64,000 nt of DNA from Neorhizobium sp. NCHU2750 (GTDB lineage: Bacteria; Pseudomonadota; Alphaproteobacteria; Rhizobiales; Rhizobiaceae). A model generated the notes under the pieces. That model saw only the letters and a program-made list of their open reading frames with translations. It was not told the DNA's origin and ran no database searches. The translations under genes and the position numbers were made by a program. The DNA lies in the NCBI RefSeq assembly GCF_003597675.1, contig NZ_CP030827.1, positions 3,531,501-3,595,500 of the forward strand, given 5' to 3'. Shown here one piece after another: positions 39,866 through 48,571 of this stretch; positions within the stretch are counted from its first letter, which is position 1, and every line of letters begins with the position of its first letter.

Positions 39866-40246
39866 TTATCCTACGAACGCAATTTTCAGAACGGCGAAGA
39901 GACAGAGGCCACCGATCAGCATTGCAAAGAATGTATTGAGCATCACCGCCAGGAACTTCAGCCCTTCGTGATGCACGTAGTCGACAATGATTTCCTGGAT
40001 GCCGATGCGCATATGCACGAGACCGGCAATCACCATCAGGCCGAACAGGACGGCGATAATCGGGTTCGACAGCGCGCCGACGACTTCCTCGTAAGGGGCG
40101 CCAGCATAGCGGATCAGGAAAATGATGAAGAAGAGGGCGAGCGGCACCATGGCCACGGCCGACATCCGCTGCATCCAGAAATGTTCGGTACCGTCCTTTG
40201 CCGATCCGAGGCCACGAACCTTGCCGAGAGGTGTACGCATATCCAT
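39866..40246 (-). CDS. sdhD: Succinate dehydrogenase membrane anchor subunit
   Basis: A 126-residue three-helix anchor with conserved His in HMRIGIQEIIVDYVHHEGLK for heme/ubiquinone binding. The ATG at 40246 (MDMRTPLGKVRGLGSAK) has GAGGAG 7 nt upstream; the longer open frame is a shadow of sdhC. Confidence 0.95.
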   Translation of the reverse strand: MDMRTPLGKVRGLGSAKDGTEHFWMQRMSAVAMVPLALFFIIFLIRYAGAPYEEVVGALSNPIIAVLFGLMVIAGLVHMRIGIQEIIVDYVHHEGLKFLAVMLNTFFAMLIGGLCLFAVLKIAFVG

Positions 40247-40257
40247 GATGTTTCTCC

Positions 40258-40647
40258 TCAGACGGCTAGGCCGATGACCCAGACCAGCACGGTCAGACAG
40301 ATCGATACGATCGGCATGAAGATCGCGACCTTGGTCTGCAGGTGCTTGTCGAACGCATGCCCCATGTCCCACACGAAGTGGCGGATGCCGCCGAGCATGT
40401 GGTGGATCAGCGCCCATGTATAGCCGAACAGCACGATGAGACCGATCCAGGTGCCGAACAGCCAGCTGACCCAATCGAAATAGGGCTTGCCGGACGCGGC
40501 GGCGATCAGCCACCAGGCGAGCAGGATGGTACCAGCTGCCAACGCGCCACCGGTAATACGGTGGACGATCGACATGACCATGGTTGGGATTGGTTTGTAG
40601 ATCTGCAGATGCGGCGACAGAGGCCGGTTATTCGTTACATTCGCCAT
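40258..40647 (-). CDS. sdhC: Succinate dehydrogenase cytochrome b556 subunit
   Basis: A 129-residue anchor with SPHLQIYKP, SIVHRITGGALAAGT (quinone-site Ser/Arg and His) and the heme-b ligand His in HHMLGGIRHFVWDMGH. Two adjacent ATGs exist (40650 and 40647); GAGG lies 5 nt before the second, so I use 40647. It is the first gene of sdhCDAB. A 9-bp inverted repeat lies 38-69 nt upstream. Confidence 0.95.
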   Translation of the reverse strand: MANVTNNRPLSPHLQIYKPIPTMVMSIVHRITGGALAAGTILLAWWLIAAASGKPYFDWVSWLFGTWIGLIVLFGYTWALIHHMLGGIRHFVWDMGHAFDKHLQTKVAIFMPIVSICLTVLVWVIGLAV

Positions 40648-40684
40648 CATTACCTCGCGGCGTCGTCTAGCGGGCGGGCGCCCG

Positions 40685-40716
40685 GCAATGCACTATGCCG
40701 AGAAAATGTGCATTGC
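40685..40716. promoter_or_regulatory. Inverted repeat upstream of sdhC
   Basis: GCAATGCAC (40685-40693) and GTGCATTGC (40708-40716) form a perfect 9-bp interrupted dyad with a 14-nt spacer, just upstream of the sdhC ribosome site. It could be an operator or a leader hairpin for the sdh transcript. Confidence 0.5.
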
Positions 40717-40890
40717 ATCATCGGCGTGGTTTAATCGCCGAAATCACGGACGACAAGAACAATTCCAAGTGAGGGCCAATTTAATCGATTGTGAATTGCA
40801 AGGGGGAAGGTGTCGGACATATCGCCGCGCCCTGTTAACCAAGAAATCCAAAGATTTGGCCCTGCCCCCTGCCTTCCGGCATAAATTGTG

Positions 40891-40905
40891 TTAACCTTTG
40901 ATTAA
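40891..40905. promoter_or_regulatory. Consensus CtrA-type box (TTAA-N7-TTAA)
   Basis: TTAA (40891-40894), 7 nt, then TTAA (40902-40905) followed by CC matches the CtrA recognition consensus TTAA-N7-TTAAC in both orientations. It lies 22-36 nt upstream of the ATG of the secreted-protein gene, close enough to its ribosome site to suit repression or a downstream start. Confidence 0.4.
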
Positions 40906-40926
40906 CCATATTGCCCGGAGTTCGCC

Positions 40927-41409
40927 ATGATAGCGAATCACATGAAGCCTGTCCTCTTCGCTGCTGCACTCGCGGCCGCTTTTGCCTCAGCCGTGGAAGC
41001 CCGCGATCGCTGGCCCGAAGGTGGCGGATCGAGACCCGGTTATCACGGCGGACATCATTATGGGTATGGCCATCACGGCCGCCGGGGCGATCTGAAGATC
41101 CTCAATGCCCGCGTGCTCGGCAACCCGGCTCGCGCCGTTGCGGCAGGGCCGGACCTGCAACGCAACCAGGGCTCGATCGTCACCACCGGATCGTCCGGCG
41201 TGGTCTCCGGTTCCACCATGTTCTATGTCGATGGCGGCCGGATCATCTATTCCGGCGACGGCATGGCGCCGCCCGCGACCGAAAAACCCTACCTCGCCCC
41301 GAAGGCGAAGATCATCGACGTCACCGAGGAACTGGCGCAAGGCAGCTTCAAGCCCGTTGACGGCTGCTCCTACGAAATGGGCGTCTGCGTCATCCGCGGC
41401 GACAAGTAG
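40927..41409 (+). CDS. Small secreted protein of unknown function
   Basis: 160 residues with a Sec signal peptide (MKPVLFAAALAAAFASAVEA, cleavage near residue 25), then a His/Gly/Tyr-rich stretch GYHGGHHYGYGHHGRR (about 38-53) that could bind metal, and a C-terminal domain with two Cys (GCSYEMGVCVIRG) likely to form a disulfide in the periplasm. I do not recognise the family. CGGAG lies 6 nt before the ATG. It is divergent from sdhC, convergent with the SnoaL-like gene, and has a CtrA-type box just upstream. Confidence 0.8.
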   Translation: MIANHMKPVLFAAALAAAFASAVEARDRWPEGGGSRPGYHGGHHYGYGHHGRRGDLKILNARVLGNPARAVAAGPDLQRNQGSIVTTGSSGVVSGSTMFYVDGGRIIYSGDGMAPPATEKPYLAPKAKIIDVTEELAQGSFKPVDGCSYEMGVCVIRGDK

Positions 41410-41420
41410 GCGTTACCGTC

Positions 41421-41807
41421 TCAAGAGAGCTGCGCCTCTATCGCCGCCTTGTCGATGACGGACCAGACCTGGGCAATTCTCCTACCCGAAAACGCGTAGA
41501 AGACGTTCTCGGAAAACTGGACGCGCCTGCCATTCACCGGAAGACCGAAGAGATCGGCGACCGGCGTGCAGTCGAAAACCAACCTGCTCGCAACCTTCGG
41601 CGCGTCGACCACGAGGAAATCGACGATGAAACGCAGATCGGGAATGGCACGAAAGTCGCCGACCAGCATTTCGCGATAGCCATCGAGCCCGATCCGCCGG
41701 CCGTTGTAGATCACCCCACCATCGACGAAATCACCGAGTTGCTGCCAGTCCTGCCGGTTCAGGCAATCGATATAGCCGCGATAAAGATCCGAGAGACCTG
41801 CAGTCAT
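41421..41807 (-). CDS. SnoaL-like (NTF2-fold) protein
   Basis: A 128-residue NTF2/SnoaL-like cone fold, judged by DLYRGYIDCLNRQDWQQLGDF, the central IGLDGYREMLVGDFRAIPDL and the SENVFYAFSGRRIAQVWSV ending. Members include polyketide cyclases and isomerases; most bacterial copies have no known reaction. The ATG at 41807 has GGAGGA about 9 nt upstream; an upstream in-frame ATG is disfavoured. Last gene of the tsaD-gpsA strand group. Confidence 0.8.
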   Translation of the reverse strand: MTAGLSDLYRGYIDCLNRQDWQQLGDFVDGGVIYNGRRIGLDGYREMLVGDFRAIPDLRFIVDFLVVDAPKVASRLVFDCTPVADLFGLPVNGRRVQFSENVFYAFSGRRIAQVWSVIDKAAIEAQLS

Positions 41808-41865
41808 CAGAGGCTTCCTCCATTCGCGAGGGAAACGAAGGCCGTGGCAGCCCGTTCCCTCCAAT

Positions 41866-42510
41866 TCAGAGGAACCGCCAGACCGTCGTCTTCTTCACTT
41901 CACTGTCCTCCAGCGCCCGTGTCACCGGAACCTCGTAGACGGCAAGCCTGTCGAGCCGCTCCTTTGGCAGATAGCTTCGCCCCGGATCGCCGACCAGAAC
42001 CAGCTTGCCCGCATCGGCAAGCCCGGCAAACCACGGCACCAGCGCCGCGGCAAAATCACGGTCGTAAAACACGTCTCCAGCCAGCACGACATCGGCCTCG
42101 ACCGCACGGCCGATCTGGTTCTCGCCGGTAAAGCCGATGTCGACGTCGTTTTCAGCCGCATTCAGCATCACCGCCGTCTGCGTCCACGGGTCGATATCCG
42201 CCGCCAGCACATGCGCCGCGCCGGCCATCTTCGCAGCGATGGCCACCAGACCTGAGCCGCTGGCGAAATCCAGCACCCTCTTACCGACGATTGCTTCGGG
42301 ATGATCGAGAATATAGCGGGCAAGCCCCTGCCCGCCGGCCCAGGCAAACGCCCAGAACGGCGGCGGCAGGCCGATCGCCTCCAGATCCTCCTCCGTCTTC
42401 AGCCAGAGATCATGTGCCTCCGTTGCCAGATGCAGCACGATTTCCGGCACATGCGGCGGCCGCATGAGGTCGGTATTGGCGAGGATGAAGGCCTTCGGCT
42501 CGGTCTTCAC
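41866..42510 (-). CDS. Class I methyltransferase, METTL20/ETF-beta lysine methyltransferase-like
   Basis: 214 residues with the SAM-binding motif VLDFASGSGLVAIAA (about 80-94), the acidic loop AADIDPWTQTAV, and the DxxY-type catalytic motif in GDVFYD typical of the seven-beta-strand protein lysine methyltransferases. The N-terminal LWLKTEEDLEAIGLPPPFWAFAWAGG matches METTL20 homologues; the Agrobacterium homologue is reported to methylate the beta subunit of electron transfer flavoprotein. ETF genes are not here. It is 9 nt after the EVE-domain gene. Confidence 0.8.
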   Translation of the reverse strand: MKTEPKAFILANTDLMRPPHVPEIVLHLATEAHDLWLKTEEDLEAIGLPPPFWAFAWAGGQGLARYILDHPEAIVGKRVLDFASGSGLVAIAAKMAGAAHVLAADIDPWTQTAVMLNAAENDVDIGFTGENQIGRAVEADVVLAGDVFYDRDFAAALVPWFAGLADAGKLVLVGDPGRSYLPKERLDRLAVYEVPVTRALEDSEVKKTTVWRFL

Positions 42511-42519
42511 ATCAGGAAC

Positions 42520-42960
42520 TCAGGCAGGCGATTTCGGAGGATTGTCGAGACCGCCGAGCCGGCAGATCTCCAAATACTCTTCCTCGGTGACAGGCTGTAC
42601 CGAAAGTCGCATTGACGTCACCAGCGACATCGTCTGAAATTTCGGATTGGCCTTGATCTCCTTCAGCGTGATCGGCTTCGGGATATCGATGACGGCGCGG
42701 ATATCGACGCAATCCCATTTCGGATCGCCCTTGGCCGAACTGTCCGGATGCGACAGCGCGCAGACCTCGACGATCCCGACGATCTCCAGCCCCTCGTTCG
42801 AGTGGTAGAAGAAACCCTTGTCGCCGATCTTCATGGCCCGCATATTGTTGCGCGCCAGATAGTTGCGCACGCCGGTCCATTCCTCGCCGGCATCACCCTT
42901 GGCCTTCTGCTGCTCCCAGGACCAGACATTCGGCTCGGATTTGTAAAGCCAGTAAGCCAT
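42520..42960 (-). CDS. EVE domain protein
   Basis: A 146-residue single EVE domain (PUA-like fold), starting MAYWLYKSEPNVWSWEQQ with WTGVRNYLARNNMRAM and GFFYHSN. EVE domains bind modified bases in nucleic acids, and stand-alone copies are widespread in Proteobacteria. It is 9 nt after the YciI-like gene and 9 nt before the methyltransferase, so an operon. Role unknown. Confidence 0.92.
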   Translation of the reverse strand: MAYWLYKSEPNVWSWEQQKAKGDAGEEWTGVRNYLARNNMRAMKIGDKGFFYHSNEGLEIVGIVEVCALSHPDSSAKGDPKWDCVDIRAVIDIPKPITLKEIKANPKFQTMSLVTSMRLSVQPVTEEEYLEICRLGGLDNPPKSPA

Positions 42961-42969
42961 CCGGTGATA

Positions 42970-43272
42970 TTACTCCGGCTTCTTGGAAGGGTCGTTGAAC
43001 ACCCAGTTCCAGGCTTTCACCTCGACCTTTTCGAACAGCCCGGCGAGATAATAGGGATCGGCCTCGGCAATCGTGCGCGCGGAAGCGATGTCGGTAGCTT
43101 CGACCACGACGAGGCTGCCGGTCGGCTTGCCGTCATCGCCGAGGAACGGACCGGCAAACTTCAGCACACCCTCGGCATTGAGCTTGTTCAGGTGCTCCAG
43201 ATGGGTCGGGCGGGTGTCCATACGGACCTGCAGGTGGCCGGGCTTGTCGGTGCAAAGAAAAGCAAAATACAT
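42970..43272 (-). CDS. YciI-like protein
   Basis: A 100-residue protein of the YCII superfamily (dimeric alpha-beta barrel). The conserved His and Asp positions are in RPTHLEHLNKL and the downstream AGPFLGDDGKPTGSLVVVEA. Function is uncertain; some relatives act as small enzymes with a His-Asp pair. Between gpsA and the EVE gene on the same strand. Confidence 0.9.
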   Translation of the reverse strand: MYFAFLCTDKPGHLQVRMDTRPTHLEHLNKLNAEGVLKFAGPFLGDDGKPTGSLVVVEATDIASARTIAEADPYYLAGLFEKVEVKAWNWVFNDPSKKPE

Positions 43273-43333
43273 CGGTCTCTCCTCAATATGTTGGCGCTTC
43301 CGGAGACGACCGGAACCGCGGGATGATATGTTC

Positions 43334-44317
43334 TCACTCGGCCTTGATCGGCCGGGTCATCAACTGTTCCATTGCCGCCATCACGTCGAGCCTGCCGTCG
43401 ATGATGGCGGCCACGGCCTCGGTGACCGGCAGGTCGACGGAATGCTTGCGCCCGAGACGGGCGGCCACGGAAGCGGCAAAGGCACCCTCGACCAGCGGTC
43501 CGCCGGTCGTCTGCGCCGGCTCACCTTTGCCGATCGAAATACCGAAGCGGAGATTGCGCGACTGGTGGCTCGTGCCGGTCAGCACCAAGTCGCCAAGGCC
43601 GGACAGGCCGCGCACCGTATCCGCCTTGCCGCCCATTGCATCGACCAGCCTCGACATCTCGGCGAGCCCGCGGGAAATCAGCGCCGCACGGGCGGATTCA
43701 CCCAGCCCCGCGCCCTCGATGATGCCGCAGGCGATCGCCAGCACGTTCTTCAACGCGCCGCCAAGCTGCACGCCGATCACGTCCGGCGAGGCGTAAAGCC
43801 GGAAGCTGCGGCCGGAAAGGATACGGGCAAGGTTCTCCGCCAGAGGAAGATCCTGTGCGCCGAGCGCCATCGCGGTCGGCAGGCCGCGCGCGATATCGGC
43901 GGCAAAACCCGGCCCGGAGAGAACCGCAAGCTGCGTATTCGGCAATTCGGCCGAAAGAACCTCGGTCAGAAGCCGTTCGGAAGGATGCAAGCCCTTGGCG
44001 CAGATCACCACCGACGCACCCTTGGAAAGATACGGCCCGTAATGGCGCGCCGCATCGAACTGTGCCCGCGACGGCATGACGAACAGCACGACATTCGCCT
44101 CCGCCACTGCATCGGGCTCCGCGGAAAATTGCAGGCTGTCGGGCAGCGGAACGCCCGGAAGAGCCGCATCATGCACGCGGTCGCCGCGCAGGTCGGCCAT
44201 CAGGTTGGGCTGCCGCCCGACGAGGGTCACCGGATGCCGGCCCTCCAGTGCGAATACCGTCGCGAGCGCCGTGCCGAACGCACCTGCCCCGATAACCGCG
44301 ATACGCTCCTGGCTCAT
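43334..44317 (-). CDS. gpsA: Glycerol-3-phosphate dehydrogenase [NAD(P)+]
   Basis: 327 residues. The cofactor motif [15 protein letters not shown] begins near residue 6, followed by [12 protein letters not shown] (catalytic Lys region) and [14 protein letters not shown]. It makes sn-glycerol-3-phosphate for phospholipids. Its ATG overlaps the tsaD stop by 4 nt, so translation is coupled. Confidence 0.97.
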   Translation of the reverse strand: MSQERIAVIGAGAFGTALATVFALEGRHPVTLVGRQPNLMADLRGDRVHDAALPGVPLPDSLQFSAEPDAVAEANVVLFVMPSRAQFDAARHYGPYLSKGASVVICAKGLHPSERLLTEVLSAELPNTQLAVLSGPGFAADIARGLPTAMALGAQDLPLAENLARILSGRSFRLYASPDVIGVQLGGALKNVLAIACGIIEGAGLGESARAALISRGLAEMSRLVDAMGGKADTVRGLSGLGDLVLTGTSHQSRNLRFGISIGKGEPAQTTGGPLVEGAFAASVAARLGRKHSVDLPVTEAVAAIIDGRLDVMAAMEQLMTRPIKAE

Positions 44318-45411
44318 GCCTTGGCCCCCCTCTTGCCCGATCCGAGCAATGTCTTGGCGTCCTTGTCCAGCGGCCAGCGCGAGCGCGGCGCGACGGAAAG
44401 ATCATCGGGCGGAAATTCTTCTGCCATCCGTTCCAGCCCCGCCCAGGCAATCATCGCCGCATTGTCGGTGCAGAGCCGAAGCGGCGGCGCGATGAAGCGG
44501 AACCCGTGTTCGAGGCAAAGCGCCTGCAGCGTACGGCGAAGCTCCTGATTGGCAGCGACACCGCCCGCCACGACCAGCGCCGGTTCGCTCTCAAGCCCGG
44601 CGAACTCCTCGCGGAACCTGAGAAGCCCGCGGCCGATGCGGTCGCGCAGCGTGCGTGACACCGCCTTCTGGAACGAGGCGCAGATATCGGCGATATCCTG
44701 TTCCGTCAGCGGCGCGATTTCGGTCGCCGCCTGCCGGACGGCCGTCTTCAGGCCGGAAAAGGAAAAATCGAGCCGGGCCTCGCCAACCAGCGGGCGCGGC
44801 AGCGCAAATCGATCGGGATCACCGGTCCTGGCAGCCTTCTCGACGGCCGGGCCGCCGGGATAAGGGAGGCCGAGCAGCTTCGCGGTCTTGTCGAAGGCCT
44901 CGCCCAGCGCGTCGTCGATCGTCGTGCCCCAGCGCTCGTATTCGCCCACGCCACGCACGAGGATGAGCTGCGTATGGCCGCCGGAGACGAGCAGCATCAG
45001 ATAGGGAAACGATAGCCCGTCAGTCATCCGCGCCGTCAGCGCGTGGCCTTCCAGGTGGTTGATCGCCAGAAGCGGCTTTCCCGAAACGCGGGCGATCGCC
45101 TTCGCCGTCATCAGCCCGACCAGAAGCCCGCCGATCAGTCCGGGGCCGGAGGTCGCCGCAATCGCATCGACGTCGTCGAGCGTGACATCGGCACGGCGAA
45201 GCGCCTCCTCGATCAATTCGTCCAGCGCCTCGACATGCGCACGCGCCGCAATTTCCGGCACCACGCCGCCATAGGCCGAGTGTTCGTCGAGCTGCGACAG
45301 GACCACATCGGACATGATCTCGCCGCGCCCGTCCTCATGTCGCGCAACGACCGCAGCGGCGGTCTCGTCGCAGCTGGTTTCAATGCCGAGGATACGGAGA
45401 AATGGGCCCAT
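44314..45411 (-). CDS. tsaD: tRNA N6-adenosine threonylcarbamoyltransferase
   Basis: 365 residues of the Kae1/TsaD family, which with TsaB and TsaE makes t6A37 in ANN-decoding tRNAs. The [12 protein letters not shown] start, the metal-binding HLEGH (about 121-125) and the ATP-binding [10 protein letters not shown] follow the family. The tsaD-gpsA pair is divergent from hemC across about 70 nt, as in other Rhizobiales. Confidence 0.97.
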   Translation of the reverse strand: MGPFLRILGIETSCDETAAAVVARHEDGRGEIMSDVVLSQLDEHSAYGGVVPEIAARAHVEALDELIEEALRRADVTLDDVDAIAATSGPGLIGGLLVGLMTAKAIARVSGKPLLAINHLEGHALTARMTDGLSFPYLMLLVSGGHTQLILVRGVGEYERWGTTIDDALGEAFDKTAKLLGLPYPGGPAVEKAARTGDPDRFALPRPLVGEARLDFSFSGLKTAVRQAATEIAPLTEQDIADICASFQKAVSRTLRDRIGRGLLRFREEFAGLESEPALVVAGGVAANQELRRTLQALCLEHGFRFIAPPLRLCTDNAAMIAWAGLERMAEEFPPDDLSVAPRSRWPLDKDAKTLLGSGKRGAKA

Positions 45412-45482
45412 AGACCTCTCGTTGATTGCGATACCGGATGATCCGGTTTACGAGAGCTTCCGGTAACAACGGAATGAAGCGG

Positions 45483-46412
45483 ATGCAAACAAAACCTTTC
45501 CGGATCGGCACGCGAGGCAGTCCTCTGGCACTCGCCCAGGCCTATGAGACACGGGCGCGGCTGATGGCCGCTCATGGCCTGCCGGAGGAAATGTTCGAGG
45601 TCGTCGTCCTATCGACCACCGGCGACCGCGTCACCGACCGGGCTCTGTCGGAAATAGGGGGCAAGGGCCTGTTCACCCAGGAACTGGAGGAACAGCTTCT
45701 CTCGGGCGAGCTCGACATTGCCGTGCATTCGTCGAAGGACATGCCGACCAAGCTGCCGGATGGCCTGCATATTGCAGCCTATCTGCCGCGCGAGGATTTC
45801 CGCGATGCGTTTATCGGACGCAGCGCCCCGACCCTTGCCGCCCTGCCCGATGGCGCAATCGTCGGCACCGCCTCCCTGCGCCGTCAGGCACTCATCCGCC
45901 GCCTGCGACCCGATATCGAAATCGTGATCTTCCGCGGCTCGGTCGGAACCCGGCTGCGCAAGCTCGATGAGGGCCAGGTTGACGCCACCCTGCTCGCCTA
46001 TGCCGGCCTGAAGCGGCTGGAAATGGAGAAGGTCGCAACCGAACTTCTCGATCCGGCCGATTTCCCGCCGGCGCCTGCACAAGGCGCGATCTGCGTCGAA
46101 AGCCGCATCGGCGACCAGCGCATCGCAGCCCTTCTCGATCCGATCAACGATCACCCCACCTATGACGCAGTCACCTGCGAGCGGGCATTTCTCGCCACGC
46201 TCGACGGCTCCTGTCGGACGCCGATCGGCGGTTTTGCGATCTGCCACGGAGATGCACTGAAATTCTCCGGGCTGATCCTCACACCCGACGGTCGGCGTGA
46301 ACATGCAATCGAGGTCGAGGGCAAGCGCAAGGATGCCGAGGCCCTCGGGCTGCGCGCCGGCGAGGCCATCCGCGCCGCGGCCGGCACCGGCTTCTTCGAC
46401 AGCTGGGGCTGA
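45483..46412 (+). CDS. hemC: Porphobilinogen deaminase (hydroxymethylbilane synthase)
   Basis: 309 residues. It joins four porphobilinogens for heme and siroheme synthesis. The start [13 protein letters not shown], the catalytic Asp region SSKDMPT, and the dipyrromethane-cofactor Cys in [14 protein letters not shown] are present. I choose the ATG at 45483 ([12 protein letters not shown]) over nearby in-frame ATGs at 45474 and 45426. First gene of hemC-hemD-mitofilin-hemY. Confidence 0.96.
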   Translation: MQTKPFRIGTRGSPLALAQAYETRARLMAAHGLPEEMFEVVVLSTTGDRVTDRALSEIGGKGLFTQELEEQLLSGELDIAVHSSKDMPTKLPDGLHIAAYLPREDFRDAFIGRSAPTLAALPDGAIVGTASLRRQALIRRLRPDIEIVIFRGSVGTRLRKLDEGQVDATLLAYAGLKRLEMEKVATELLDPADFPPAPAQGAICVESRIGDQRIAALLDPINDHPTYDAVTCERAFLATLDGSCRTPIGGFAICHGDALKFSGLILTPDGRREHAIEVEGKRKDAEALGLRAGEAIRAAAGTGFFDSWG

Positions 46413-46415
46413 GCC

Positions 46416-47126
46416 TTGCGGGTCCTGGTCACCCGCCCTGAAATCGCAGCCGCCCGCACCGCCGGGCGGCTGAAGGCCATGGGCCACGAGCCCGTCCATC
46501 TGCCGCTCGCAAAGGCAGTGCATGATCTGCCGACCGCAGCAGACGCATTGCGGCAGGAGCATGCGGCGCTCGCGGTCACCAGTGCCGAGGCCCTCAGGGT
46601 GCTGGCCGCCGAAACGCTCCGGCCGCTGATCGATCTTGCCAAACCGCTGTTTGCCGTCGGCGAGGCAACTGCCGGCGCCGCAACGTCCATGGGCTTTAGC
46701 GAAGTGCATGCGAGCGCGGGGGATGGTGCCGACCTGGCAGGGCTGATTGCCGCCCGGTCCGGCACAACGACGGCGCCGATCCTCTATCTTGCGGGAAATC
46801 CCCGCGCGAAAACCCTGGAGAGCCGGCTGGCAGAATTCGGCATCCCATTTCGTTTGGCGGAGATCTACGAAATGGTCGCCGTGGAATACGAGCCGGATGA
46901 TCTTGCATCAAGGCTCAACAATGCTCACGCGCAAGCACTTCTGCTTTATTCGCACGAGACCGCCATCCGCTTCTTCAAGATCGTGCCAGCCGACCTAGCG
47001 GCACTGGCCGGCACACGCATCCTCTGCATCAGCGAACGCACGGCTGACGCCGTGCCCGCGGCATTTCGCCCACTGGCTGAAATTGCCGAAAGCCCGAATG
47101 AAACCGCCCTGTTGGCGCTTCTTTAA
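46416..47126 (+). CDS. hemD: Uroporphyrinogen-III synthase
   Basis: 236 residues with the weakly conserved HemD two-domain fold: VLVTRPEIAAARTAGRLKAMGHE at the N-terminus and LLLYSHETAIRFFKIV in the C-terminal domain. It closes the linear tetrapyrrole made by HemC with ring-D inversion. The start is TTG at 46416, 3 nt after the hemC stop. Confidence 0.92.
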   Translation: MRVLVTRPEIAAARTAGRLKAMGHEPVHLPLAKAVHDLPTAADALRQEHAALAVTSAEALRVLAAETLRPLIDLAKPLFAVGEATAGAATSMGFSEVHASAGDGADLAGLIAARSGTTTAPILYLAGNPRAKTLESRLAEFGIPFRLAEIYEMVAVEYEPDDLASRLNNAHAQALLLYSHETAIRFFKIVPADLAALAGTRILCISERTADAVPAAFRPLAEIAESPNETALLALL

Positions 47127-47218
47127 CCCCTTGCCGGTCCAAATTCCCTGAACGCCCCTTTCCTTAACCGGGGGCACCGACTAGGTTTTATGGAAAGCAT
47201 GCGAGAAGAGAGGTCGAG

Positions 47219-48556
47219 ATGGTATCCGAAAAACCACCGCGCCGGTCCAAAACGAACAAGGAGCCGGTCACGATCGACCTGACGGCGGAGGAAACCGCAG
47301 CCGTCGCAGAACCCGTGCGCGCCAACGATACCGATGAGCCGGTCGTGCCGGTAGCCGAAGACGAGGCCGCTGAAAGCCCGGTGGCGGCAGAACATCCAGT
47401 CACGGATGCGGCAACTTCGCCGGCGACCTCTGCCCCCGCAGCATTGACGGATGCCGAACCCGTGAAGTCAACTGCCGACGCGGCAAAGCTTGAAACACCA
47501 CCTTTCGACGACCCGGCACCCGAATTCCGCTCCGACCCGGATGCATCGACCGGGCCGGCGAACACCGCCGAGACGGCAACCAAGCCGGAGGCCACTAAAA
47601 CCTCCGTGCCACCCTATGAGCCGCGCCCGGCCCAGGATCCGGCTAAAAAGCCGTTGCAACGTCCCGCCCCCGCCACATCGACGCTTGTCGCCGCCGGCAT
47701 TTTCGGCGGCATCGTGGCACTGCTGCTGGCCGGCAGCATGCAATATGCCGGCGTCCTTCCAAGTGCGGCCTCTTCCGCCTCGAATGAAGCCAACCTCACG
47801 GCCGACATCGCCTCTCTGCGCCAGCAGGTTGCAGCCCTCGCCAGCCGCCCGGCCGAGCCATCCGCCGATCTCGTCAACCGCATTGCGGCGCTTGAAAACG
47901 GAAGTTCCGGCGGGGGATCGGACGAAGCCGTTGCCCAGCGCATTGCGGCACTCGAGAGCGAGTTGTCGAGCATCAAGTCGGTCACCGAGACCAATGCCGG
48001 CCGCCTGCAGCAGGCCGAGGCCCAGATCGCCGACAAGGGTCCCGAGCAGATGGCAGCACGCGCCGTTGCCGCCGCAGCACTGAAAAGCGCCATCGATCGC
48101 GGCGGCTCCTTCTCGCCCGAGCTTGAAACCTACAAGACGCTTGCCGCCGACGATCCGTCGATCGCCGAACTTCAGCCGCTCGCGGCAAAGGGCGTGATGT
48201 CCCGTGTCGAGCTGCAGGCGCAGGCATCGAGCGTTGCCAATGCGATGATCGACGCCGTGTCGCAGCCCGACCCCAATCTCGGCATTGCCGACCGGCTGAT
48301 GGCCTCTGCCCTGTCGGTGATCAAGGTCCGCAAGGTCGGCGATGTCACCGGCAATACGCCGGAAGACATCATCGCCCGCTTCGAGGACCGGCTGCGCTCC
48401 GGTGACCTACAGGCGGCAGCAAGCGAATGGGCGGCATTGCCCAAGCCCGCCAAGGCAGCCTCGCAAGGCTTCAAGCAGGAGCTCGATGCTCGCATCAAGG
48501 TCGAAAGTCTCGTCAGCGGCACGCTCACCCGCGCGATTACCGGCACTCAAGGCTGA
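47219..48556 (+). CDS. Mitofilin/Mic60-like inner-membrane protein
   Basis: 445 residues. An acidic, Ala/Pro/Thr-rich disordered N-terminus (about 1-150) leads to one transmembrane helix (TLVAAGIFGGIVALLLAGSM, about 153-172), then a periplasmic coiled coil with repeated LRQQVAALASR/IAALE segments (about 190-270) and a C-terminal helical domain. This layout and the place between hemD and hemY are those of the alphaproteobacterial Mic60 homologue, implicated in shaping intracytoplasmic membranes. GAGAGG lies 5 nt before the ATG. The C-terminal mitofilin signature is weak by eye. Confidence 0.85.
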   Translation: MVSEKPPRRSKTNKEPVTIDLTAEETAAVAEPVRANDTDEPVVPVAEDEAAESPVAAEHPVTDAATSPATSAPAALTDAEPVKSTADAAKLETPPFDDPAPEFRSDPDASTGPANTAETATKPEATKTSVPPYEPRPAQDPAKKPLQRPAPATSTLVAAGIFGGIVALLLAGSMQYAGVLPSAASSASNEANLTADIASLRQQVAALASRPAEPSADLVNRIAALENGSSGGGSDEAVAQRIAALESELSSIKSVTETNAGRLQQAEAQIADKGPEQMAARAVAAAALKSAIDRGGSFSPELETYKTLAADDPSIAELQPLAAKGVMSRVELQAQASSVANAMIDAVSQPDPNLGIADRLMASALSVIKVRKVGDVTGNTPEDIIARFEDRLRSGDLQAAASEWAALPKPAKAASQGFKQELDARIKVESLVSGTLTRAITGTQG

Positions 48557-48571
48557 GGACGAAGAAACGGA

